From NCBI GenBank assembly GCA_045657645.1, contig JAZOTL010000070.1, forward strand, positions 1 through 10,504: a stretch of DNA of 10,504 nt, written 5' to 3'. Under the pieces are notes generated by a model. It made no database searches. It saw only the letters and a list, made by a program, of their open reading frames with translations, and was not told the DNA's origin. The position numbers were made by a program, and so were the translations under genes. Each line of letters starts with the position of its first letter. Within the stretch, counting starts at the first letter, position 1. Below, piece by piece: positions 1 to 5,408 of this stretch. This stretch comes from RGIG7300 sp045657645 (GTDB lineage Bacteria; Bacillota; Clostridia; Oscillospirales; CAG-272).

Positions 1-20
1 AGAACCGTCCCCTGTGCTAC
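1..20 (-). repeat. REP-like repeat, inverted copy at window edge
   Basis: The reverse complement of these 20 bases is identical to 2906-2925, including GTAG just before the 15-base core. It lies opposite in orientation to every other copy in the window and is read in frame by the Rhs gene. The element may continue past the left edge. Confidence 0.85.
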
Positions 21-1455
21 TACCTATTACTATGACCTGCAGAATCAGTTAAAGCTTGAGGAAAACGAGCTGAGCAACGAGAGCTACCTGTATGAGTACG
101 ATACCTACGGTAACATTCGTAAGAAATACGTTGTAGCTTATACGGATTACGGCTCATACAGTGAGGCTTATACGGTAGGAACAGCTACTCACCTTAAAGA
201 AGAAAACGTCTATTCATATGATAACACCCTGTGGAAGGATCAGCTTACCGCCTATAACGGAGTGAGCATAACCTATGATAATATAGGTAATCCTTTAAGC
301 TACTACAACGGTGAAAGCTACACCTTCAATTGGCGGCACGGGCGTGATCTTAACAGCGTGACCCGTAACGGTACTACTACCTATTACGGCTACGGCATAG
401 ACGGAATGAGAACCATTAAGAACGTAGGCGGTGAGGTATATACATACTATTACGCAAACGGAAATCTCATTTCACAGGTATGGGATGACGGCACAAGGAG
501 CCTTAATTTCCTCTATGATGAATCGGGTAACTGCTACGGATTTACCTACAATATAGACGGAAATACCACACCCTATTACTACATCAAGAACCTGCAGGGT
601 GACGTTACCGCCATACTCTCCAAGGCTCACGGTATCATTGCGGAATACAGCTACGATGCTTGGGGCAACGTTCTTTCGGTAGTCAACGCATCGGGTGTTG
701 ATATTTCATCTGATACAATTCATGTTGCTAACATAAATCCCATTCGTTACCGTAGCTACTACTACGATACCGAAACAGGGTTCTACTATCTGCAAAGCAG
801 ATATTATGATCCTGTAATTGGAAGATTTATAAATGCGGATGAATTTTTATATACAACAGCTTTTCTGGGTTTCAATCTCTATACATATTGTAATAATACT
901 CCGACCAATGGAAGTGATCCGTGCGGTAATTGCTTCCATCGTTGGGATTTTTGGAATGATTGCGAAAAATGTGGTGGTGAAACAATACTTGATAAAGCAA
1001 CTGAAGTGTGGAATGATATAACCGACGCTGCTTATTCTGCTTATTATTCTGCCACCGAGTTTCATTTTGAAAATAGGGAAGAACAAAACAATCCTTCTCC
1101 TACATATGAAGAAGTGAATTCCGCCGATTCCGGCTGGACTCTTGTTCCTCCAGACCAATCTCGATATCACAATAATGGAGTAGGTGCCCCTGAATTAAAG
1201 TATACGCATTCAGACGGAAGAGAGGCTGTATTTGATGGCGATACACACGAATATGTATCGGACCCACTATATATAGGGACATATAATTATTGTCCAATAG
1301 TTCAAATACCTAAGTCAAATGCAAAGTTGGGAGATTATGCTGTGTTTGCGGTTACTTGGGTAGGTCATGGTGTGATGGATGTTTTCCCATACTGGGTGAC
1401 TGGAAATAGCAACACACGTGAACAATTTGAAAGCAAGCTTAAAATTTTCGATTGA
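1..1455 (+). CDS. Rhs/YD-repeat protein with variable C-terminal tip, 5' partial (candidate polymorphic toxin)
   Basis: Reading frame 1 is open from the window edge to TGA at 1453-1455 (484 residues visible), so the true start lies outside; the internal GTG at 262 is not a credible start. Residues 1-245 carry tyrosine- and glycine-rich YD repeats. Residues 248-280 are the Rhs-associated core (RYRSYYYDTETG, then SRYYDPVIGRFINADE). The usual core/tip junction NNTPTNGSDPCG ends at residue 309. The remaining 175 residues form a unique tip with GREAVFDG (406-413), GTYNY (426-430) and a histidine/aspartate block GHGVMDVFPYW (455-465). Known Rhs proteins form a shell that carries such tips as toxins; that this tip is toxic is inference, and I cannot name its family. 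The base composition drops at the tip: sample counts are 28/60 G+C at 361-420 but 21/60 at 961-1020. The first five visible codons (RTVPC) come from a dispersed repeat read in frame. Confidence 0.85.
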   Translation, partial: RTVPCATTYYYDLQNQLKLEENELSNESYLYEYDTYGNIRKKYVVAYTDYGSYSEAYTVGTATHLKEENVYSYDNTLWKDQLTAYNGVSITYDNIGNPLSYYNGESYTFNWRHGRDLNSVTRNGTTTYYGYGIDGMRTIKNVGGEVYTYYYANGNLISQVWDDGTRSLNFLYDESGNCYGFTYNIDGNTTPYYYIKNLQGDVTAILSKAHGIIAEYSYDAWGNVLSVVNASGVDISSDTIHVANINPIRYRSYYYDTETGFYYLQSRYYDPVIGRFINADEFLYTTAFLGFNLYTYCNNTPTNGSDPCGNCFHRWDFWNDCEKCGGETILDKATEVWNDITDAAYSAYYSATEFHFENREEQNNPSPTYEEVNSADSGWTLVPPDQSRYHNNGVGAPELKYTHSDGREAVFDGDTHEYVSDPLYIGTYNYCPIVQIPKSNAKLGDYAVFAVTWVGHGVMDVFPYWVTGNSNTREQFESKLKIFD

Positions 1456-1465
1456 GAGGCATACT

Positions 1466-2008
1466 ATGAGCAAACAATACCTTATTATTACGTTTTTTTT
1501 GCTTATTTCAATTACCCTTTGCGGATGCCAATTAGAGCATGCCAGATTTGATTTTGTAATAGAAGAGTTCGAGAATCTTCAAACCGATGAATATTCTGCA
1601 TCGGAGAAGTTGGATAAATATAAAATCAAGGATGTAATAATCCGCCCTTGGATAAGAGAGGTTCAACACGGTGTATATCGCCTTAATATATATGGATACA
1701 CTAATAATCATGAAGAAAACTCTGAAATACAAATAAAGAGTGTTTTGTTATATACAGAATCAGGCATGGAATTGATAAACCTTCCGGAATATAATACGAT
1801 CATCGCATACTCCAAAACAGAAAAAAATGATTGTTATAGAGCTGATGATATTGGTAGTTTTACTGCCGATGTAGAGACGGTTCAGAAATATAATACTTTG
1901 TATTTAGAAGTAGAAGTCGATTTGATTGTCGATGAACAAGTTGAAACTGCGGATCTTTTATACAAAATAAATATTATGGAATATTTGACAACGTATATGA
2001 TAACGTAA
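1466..2008 (+). CDS. small lipoprotein directly after the Rhs tip, candidate immunity protein
   Basis: The start is ATG 1466, chosen because GAGAGG (1454-1459) sits at proper spacing and because a signal peptide follows immediately; a longer reading from 1418 would overlap the Rhs gene and place 16 extra residues before the signal. The 180-residue product begins with MSKQ, then a hydrophobic stretch (residues 5-18) and the lipobox LCGC, with Cys21 as the likely lipidated residue. The mature part is charged and beta-rich in appearance, without any motif I recognise. The gene begins 10 bases after the Rhs stop and is very AT-rich (15/60 G+C at 1681-1740), matching the tip rather than the Rhs core. 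A small AT-rich gene immediately after an Rhs tip is the normal position of the immunity gene; a lipoprotein would suit protection outside the membrane. The function is inferred from position only. The TAA stop is part of a partial repeat copy. Confidence 0.8.
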   Translation: MSKQYLIITFFLLISITLCGCQLEHARFDFVIEEFENLQTDEYSASEKLDKYKIKDVIIRPWIREVQHGVYRLNIYGYTNNHEENSEIQIKSVLLYTESGMELINLPEYNTIIAYSKTEKNDCYRADDIGSFTADVETVQKYNTLYLEVEVDLIVDEQVETADLLYKINIMEYLTTYMIT

Positions 2009-2024
2009 GACAGGGTAAGACAGC
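2006..2024 (+). repeat. partial REP-like repeat overlapping the lipoprotein stop codon
   Basis: TAAGACAGGG at 2006-2015 matches the left half of the repeat (as in CTAAGACAGGGG at 2163-2174), and AAGACAG recurs at 2018-2024. The TAA stop of the lipoprotein gene is the first three bases. It looks like a truncated or decayed copy. Confidence 0.55.
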
Positions 2025-2163
2025 CTAACTATTAAAAGTCAATAGTAAAATAGAAAAAAGTATAAAGAAATGCGCCGCCCTTGACAAACAGGAGCCAAAT
2101 GCAAAAAACAAGGGTGCGAGGGTGAAAAAGGGGATAAGAAAAAAAGCCACCGCACCCTGTGCT
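2009..2163. other. non-coding spacer with a long-range inverted repeat
   Basis: No credible gene lies between the lipoprotein stop and the repeat cluster. The stretch contains AGGGTGCG at 2111-2118 and its exact complement CGCACCCT at 2151-2158, separated by a 32-base purine-rich loop. A short CCTGT/ACAGG pair at 2156-2160 and 2167-2171 runs into the repeat cluster. There is no T-tract, so it is not a standard terminator. Confidence 0.5.
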
Positions 2164-2246
2164 AAGACAGGGGACGGTTCTAAGACAGGGGACGGTTCTA
2201 TGTCTTGACGAAAATAATAAGACAGGGGACGGTTCTATGTCTTGAC
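2164..2246 (+). repeat. cluster of three REP-like repeats, upstream of the orphan Rhs tip
   Basis: Three exact copies of the 16-base GACAGGGGACGGTTCT occur at 2166-2181, 2184-2199 and 2221-2236. The second and third copies are followed by ATGTCTTGAC, so each forms a hairpin with arms AAGACA and TGTCTT (2182-2187/2201-2206 and 2219-2224/2238-2243) around a 13-base loop. Copy spacing is 18 and then 37 bases, which is not the regular spacing of a CRISPR. Elements of this style resemble REP sequences mobilised by IS200-like RAYT transposases; that link is inference because no transposase gene is present here. Confidence 0.85.
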
Positions 2247-2254
2247 AAAAATAA

Positions 2255-2272
2255 CACTGGGCTCGGTTCCTT
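2255..2272 (+). repeat. degenerate REP-like copy at the Rhs fragment junction
   Basis: CACTGGGCTCGGTTCCTT resembles ACAGGGGACGGTTCT with several changes. Recognisable Rhs coding homology starts just after it, at about 2270. Confidence 0.4.
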
Positions 2273-2881
2273 GTGGATATCCACCTGAACGTAATAGCTC
2301 AGTATGCTTACGACGCCTGGGGTAATGTGCTCTATATCAAGAACGCAAACGGCGCCAATATAACCGACGGCAGTCATATTGCACATATAAATCCCATACG
2401 CTATCGCAGCTATTACTACGATACCGAAACAGGCTATTACTATCTCCAGAGCAGATACTATAATCCGGAGATCGGTAGGTTTATCAACATGGATGATATA
2501 TCTGCCGTAATGGCTTCCGATACCACCGTTACAGATAAGAATCTTTACGCTTACTGTGATAATAATCCTGTTATGCGCATTGATGACGACGGGGAGTTTT
2601 GGAAAAAATTAAAAGAAGTTGGCCTATCATGTTGCAAGGTTGCTGCTGCAGTAGCAGTTATTGGTGCTAGTTTGGGAGTAACTGCTATCGCAATCGGTGG
2701 AACTATATCTAGCGGTGGTGTGGTTGCTGCAGCTATACCAGTAGCAATAGCGGTTTCAAAAGCAATGGTTGCAACTGCTGTTAGTATAGCAACGGTAGGT
2801 GTTACGGCTGGTGCTGTTGGAGAAGTTGGTTCTACAATAACTTCTAGAAATTCTAAGACAGGGGACGGTTCTGTGTCTTGA
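2273..2881 (+). pseudogene. orphan Rhs core fragment with hydrophobic C-terminal tip, broken at both ends
   Basis: The open frame has no ribosome binding site and can begin only at a GTG (2273) next to a degenerate repeat; an in-frame stop lies at 2252. From there the 202-residue reading gives VIAQYAYDAWGNV, the core RYRSYYYDTETG (residues 43-54), then SRYYNPEIGRFINMDD and the junction YAYCDNNPVMRIDDDG. This parallels residues from about 212 onward of the Rhs protein at 1-1455, and a 20-base run (760-779 and 2414-2433) is identical. The tip is unrelated: residues 119-185 are Ala/Val/Gly-rich and long enough for two membrane passes or a hydrophobic pretoxin segment. The frame then runs into a repeat and stops as SKTGDGSVS, so any toxin domain is missing. 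This fits the orphan Rhs tip modules known from Rhs loci, kept downstream of the full gene as donors for tip exchange. Expression is doubtful. Confidence 0.75.
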
Positions 2882-2934
2882 CAAAAAAAGACAGGGGACG
2901 GTTCTGTAGCACAGGGGACGGTTCTGTGTCCTGG
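2855..2934 (+). repeat. cluster of three REP-like repeats, downstream of the orphan Rhs tip
   Basis: Core copies lie at 2857-2872, 2890-2905 and 2910-2925. The first has the AAGACA/TGTCTT arms (2855-2860 and 2874-2879) and supplies the stop codon of the Rhs fragment. The third is preceded by GTAG (2906-2909) and forms a CACAG/CTGTG stem (2910-2914/2924-2928). GTAG at the foot of a hairpin is the known recognition mark of RAYT-type REP elements, but it is seen only in this copy and the inverted copy at 1-20. Confidence 0.85.
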
Positions 2935-2945
2935 AATAAAGTTGA

Positions 2946-2990
2946 AGAAGGAGAGCGAAATCGCTCTCCTTCTGGTATGCGGTGCTCCGC
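2946..2990. other. strong hairpin plus small second hairpin, not a standard terminator
   Basis: AGAAGGAGAGCGA at 2946-2958 pairs perfectly with TCGCTCTCCTTCT at 2961-2973, leaving almost no loop. A second stem GCGG/CCGC (2979-2982/2987-2990) follows. Neither side has a run of T, so intrinsic termination is unlikely. It sits between the repeat cluster and the rplS terminator and could be another dispersed palindromic element or an RNA structure. Confidence 0.5.
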
Positions 2991-3020
2991 TTTAGGTTCT
3001 CTGATAAGTATTGTAGAATT

Positions 3021-3053
3021 AAAAAAAGCAATCTCACAAGAGATTGCTTTTTT
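3021..3053. terminator. bidirectional intrinsic terminator, rplS and Rhs side
   Basis: A perfect 14-bp stem, 3022-3035 with 3040-3053, core GCAATCTC/GAGATTGC, loop ACAA. It is followed by seven T residues on the minus strand and flanked by TTTTTT on the plus strand. It begins 14 bases beyond the rplS stop codon and can end transcription from both directions. Confidence 0.9.
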
Positions 3054-3066
3054 GTTTGGTCTTAAA

Positions 3067-3411
3067 TTACTGGATCTGTTCCTTGACCTTGGATGCCTTA
3101 CCAACTCTGCCGCGCAGATAGTAAAGCTTAGCTCTTCTTACCTTACCGTTTCTGATGGTCTCAACCTTCTCAACGTTGGGGGAGTGAAGGGGGAATGTTT
3201 TTTCAACGCCTACACCGTAGGAAATTCTTCTAACGGTGAAGGTTTCGGAAATACCGCCGCCATGACGTGCGATAACAACACCCTCGAAAAGCTGAATTCT
3301 TTCTCTGTTACCCTCTTTGATCTTGTTGTGAACACGAACTGTGTCACCAACCTTAACGCTGGGTACGTTTTCTTTTAACTGCTCGCTTGTAAAAGCCTTT
3401 AAGATATCCAT
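3067..3411 (-). CDS. rplS: 50S ribosomal protein L19
   Basis: L19 is a bacterial large-subunit protein that binds 23S rRNA and sits at the subunit interface near the L14 and L3 side. The 114-residue product matches the usual length of about 115 and shows the family pattern throughout: a VKVGDTVRVH segment, IQLFEGVVIAR, then RRISYGVGVEKTFPLHSP and the basic tail VRRAKLYYLRGRVGKASK. The start at 3411 is fixed by AGGAGG-type pairing at 3417-3425 (minus strand), five bases away. In many Firmicutes rplS lies downstream of trmD or upstream of lepB in the same direction. Here it is a single-gene unit, divergent from the lepB operon, with its own promoter and terminator, which points to a local rearrangement. 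Confidence 0.97.
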   Translation of the reverse strand: MDILKAFTSEQLKENVPSVKVGDTVRVHNKIKEGNRERIQLFEGVVIARHGGGISETFTVRRISYGVGVEKTFPLHSPNVEKVETIRNGKVRRAKLYYLRGRVGKASKVKEQIQ

Positions 3412-3485
3412 TGTGGCTTCCTCCTATTCATTACAGACATTCTTGCAGAGCATACGCAGAGGACTGCCTGTGTTATTTGTGTAAC
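3412..3485 (-). promoter_or_regulatory. rplS 5' leader, possible structured regulatory RNA
   Basis: From the predicted start of transcription to the start codon lie about 70 transcribed bases. Small stems can be drawn, such as GTTA/TAAC near the 5' end and GCAG/CTGC in the middle. An L19 leader RNA is known in low-GC Gram-positives, but I cannot confirm a match to it by eye. Confidence 0.3.
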
Positions 3486-3491
3486 GAAGGG

Positions 3492-3520
3492 ATTATATCA
3501 CAATTAAAATGGGAATGCAA
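3492..3520 (-). promoter_or_regulatory. sigma-A type promoter of rplS
   Basis: On the minus strand TTGCAT (3515-3520) is followed after exactly 17 bases by a perfect TATAAT (3492-3497), preceded by TG in the extended -10 position. The start of transcription would be near 3485. Confidence 0.8.
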
Positions 3521-3572
3521 TAGTTTTTTCAAAGTTTACTTTTTTGTTACAAATAAATATTTGCCGTACCTA

Positions 3573-3601
3573 TTGTAAAAGTGCGTGAAATAATATATAA
3601 T
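3573..3601 (+). promoter_or_regulatory. sigma-A type promoter of the apgM-thrC operon
   Basis: TTGTAA (3573-3578) and a perfect TATAAT (3596-3601) are 17 bases apart. The T- and A-rich stretch upstream (3527-3562) may act as an UP element. Transcription would start near 3608, which argues against the GTG at 3581 being a protein start. Confidence 0.7.
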
Positions 3602-3643
3602 ATAATATCAAATTGTTTCCATATATTCAGCGAGGATAGAATT

Positions 3644-4843
3644 ATGAAATATCTTATACTTGTAACAGACGGTGCAGCCGATTATCCTATCGAGGCCTTG
3701 GGCGGTAAAACTCCCCTTGAAACAGCTAACAAGCCCGTGATGGATGCGCTTTGCAAAAAGAGCTTTGCAGGTACTGTTTCCAACGTGCCCGAGGGTATGG
3801 TTCCCGAAAGTGATACCGCAAATATAGCCATTATGTCCTATGACCCTAAGGTTTACTCCAAGGGACGTTCACCCCTTGAAGCGGTAAGTATGGGCATAGA
3901 TATGAAGCCTGATGAAACCGCTTTCCGCGCTAACATCGTTACAATAGGCGATGAAGAGGGCTATGAAAACAAAACTATGATCGACCATAGTGCCGATGAA
4001 ATAACCACCCCTGAGGCGGACGAGCTTATCAAAACCATTGACAAAGAGCTTGGTGATGAGATAAAGAAGTTCTATACAGGTGTAAGCTACCGCCATTGCC
4101 TTATCTGGAAGGACGCCCCCGAAAACGTTGAATTTATGCGTCCCCACGATATCCTGGGTCAAAAGGTAACAGATTACCTTCCTCCCGAGCCCTTCCTTAC
4201 TCTTCAAAAGAAGAGCTACGAGATTCTTGAAAACCATCCTACAAATATTGCCCGTAAAGAAAGAGGCTTGCGCCCTGCAAACTCTCTTTGGCTCTGGAGC
4301 CCCGGCAAGAAGCCCGCGCTTCCTAACTTTAAGGAAAAATGGGGAGTTGACGCATCTGTTATCTCCGCTGTTGACCTTATAAAGGGTATCGGTCTTTGCG
4401 CAGGTATGGAATCTATTGACGTTGAGGGCGTAACAGGTAACGTGCATACCAACTATAAGGGTAAGGCTGATGCTTGTATAGATGCATTTAAGCGTGGAAA
4501 AGAGCTTGTATACGTACACGTTGAAGGTCCTGATGAATGCGGACACAGAGCGGAGCTTGAAAATAAGATACTTTCCGTAGAGCTTATTGACGAAAAGATA
4601 CTTGCCCCCGTTCTTGAATACCTGCGTTCCACAGGTGAGGACTTTAAGATACTGGTTCTTCCCGACCACCCCACACCTATCTGCAAGCGTACACATACTA
4701 TGGACCCCGTACCCTTCTTCCTCTATTCCTCTAATGAGGAGCTTGAAGGCGCAGAATCCTTCTGCGAAAAGGCTATGGAGTCAAAAACATACATACCTGA
4801 CGGAAGCACTCTGCTTTCCTACATGATAAAGGATGAAAAGTGA
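3644..4843 (+). CDS. apgM: ApgM-family metalloenzyme; 2,3-BPG-independent phosphoglycerate mutase type, possible homoserine kinase
   Basis: The start is ATG 3644, with GAGG at 3632-3635; the frame is open further back but that part covers the promoter. The 399-residue protein belongs to the alkaline phosphatase superfamily, archaeal-type phosphoglycerate mutase group. Visible metal and catalytic motifs are TDGAAD (Asp9), PESDTANI with the candidate phospho-acceptor Ser56, HVEGPDECGH (292-301) and LPDHPTPICKRTHT (Asp341, His342, His351). Archaeal enzymes interconvert 3- and 2-phosphoglycerate. A bacterial subgroup with this look (NKTMIDHSADEI, SYRHCLIW, NSLWLWSPGKKP) has been proposed as an alternative homoserine kinase because it lies near threonine genes and organisms carrying it lack thrB. 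Here thrC ends the same operon, which supports that reading. Phosphoglycerate mutase remains the conservative call for the family; the substrate is not settled by sequence. It overlaps lepB by one base (TGATG). Confidence 0.88.
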   Translation: MKYLILVTDGAADYPIEALGGKTPLETANKPVMDALCKKSFAGTVSNVPEGMVPESDTANIAIMSYDPKVYSKGRSPLEAVSMGIDMKPDETAFRANIVTIGDEEGYENKTMIDHSADEITTPEADELIKTIDKELGDEIKKFYTGVSYRHCLIWKDAPENVEFMRPHDILGQKVTDYLPPEPFLTLQKKSYEILENHPTNIARKERGLRPANSLWLWSPGKKPALPNFKEKWGVDASVISAVDLIKGIGLCAGMESIDVEGVTGNVHTNYKGKADACIDAFKRGKELVYVHVEGPDECGHRAELENKILSVELIDEKILAPVLEYLRSTGEDFKILVLPDHPTPICKRTHTMDPVPFFLYSSNEELEGAESFCEKAMESKTYIPDGSTLLSYMIKDEK

Positions 4844-5394
4844 TGAACAAAACTGCTACAAAAAAGGAAAAACAGGACGTACTTAAAACGGTTTTTGAAT
4901 GGGCTGAGCTTTTGGTTATATCCATTGCCATAGTTATGGTGGTGCTTACCTGTATTGCCCGCTATTCTCCCGTTAACGGTGCATCCATGAACGAAACTCT
5001 GCAGCATGGTGACGTGCTTATATTAAGCGATTTTCTGTATAATCCCAAAAAGGGTGATATAATTGTATTTCAATCCGAGGCAACCGGATATCATAATCCT
5101 TACGTTAAGCGTATAATAGCTACCGAAAATCAAACGGTGGATTATAACCGTGCCACAGGACAGGTTACCGTTGACGGTACAGCCCTTGAAGAGGATTACG
5201 TTGTATACAAGGGTATGCAGAACAACTATGCAAATGTAGAGTTCCCCTATACAGTTCCCGAAGGTCACGTTTTTGTAATGGGTGACAATCGCTGGAACTC
5301 AAGAGACAGCCGTGCTATAGGCGCAGTAGACGAAAGAAATATTATCGGCAGGGTGGTTTTCAGGCTTACCCCTAATACCGGTAAAGTAAATTAA
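4843..5394 (+). CDS. lepB: signal peptidase I
   Basis: Membrane serine protease that removes signal peptides from exported proteins on the outer face of the cytoplasmic membrane. The 183-residue product has a short basic N-terminus, one membrane segment at about residues 22-40, then NGASMNETL with nucleophile Ser48, and YVKRII with the general-base Lys89. The C-terminal box GDNRWNSRDSR (147-157) is typical. The short form with one membrane anchor is usual in Gram-positives. The start is taken as ATG 4843, which shares its A with the stop codon of the upstream gene; a GTG three bases earlier would add one residue. AAGG at 4829-4832 is a modest binding site, so coupling to the upstream gene is likely. 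It probably processes secreted proteins generally, not the neighbouring lipoprotein, which would need signal peptidase II. Confidence 0.95.
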   Translation: MNKTATKKEKQDVLKTVFEWAELLVISIAIVMVVLTCIARYSPVNGASMNETLQHGDVLILSDFLYNPKKGDIIVFQSEATGYHNPYVKRIIATENQTVDYNRATGQVTVDGTALEEDYVVYKGMQNNYANVEFPYTVPEGHVFVMGDNRWNSRDSRAIGAVDERNIIGRVVFRLTPNTGKVN

Positions 5395-5408
5395 TTAAGA
5401 GGAAAACG

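Noticed and set aside
262..264. GTG as the start of the Rhs gene
   Set aside because: The frame is open and clearly Rhs-like back to position 1, with no binding site before the GTG.
1418..1465. Earlier ATG for the lipoprotein gene
   Set aside because: It would overlap the Rhs gene and put a charged stretch before the signal peptide; ATG 1466 has a good binding site.
2164..2934. Possible CRISPR array from repeated 16-base units
   Set aside because: Units are too short, spacing is irregular (18, 37, 33, 20 bases), one copy is inverted and an Rhs coding fragment lies between clusters.
2878..3378. Open frame running from the repeats across rplS on the plus strand
   Set aside because: It translates repeat and antisense rplS sequence and crosses a strong terminator.
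3581..3643. N-terminal extension of the ApgM-like protein from GTG 3581
   Set aside because: It overlaps the -10 box and lies before the expected transcription start; the family begins with MKYLILVTDG at 3644, which has its own binding site.
3869..4696. 275-codon open frame antisense to the ApgM-like gene
   Set aside because: It is a shadow of a well-supported gene, has cysteine-rich unstructured translation and no recognisable motif.
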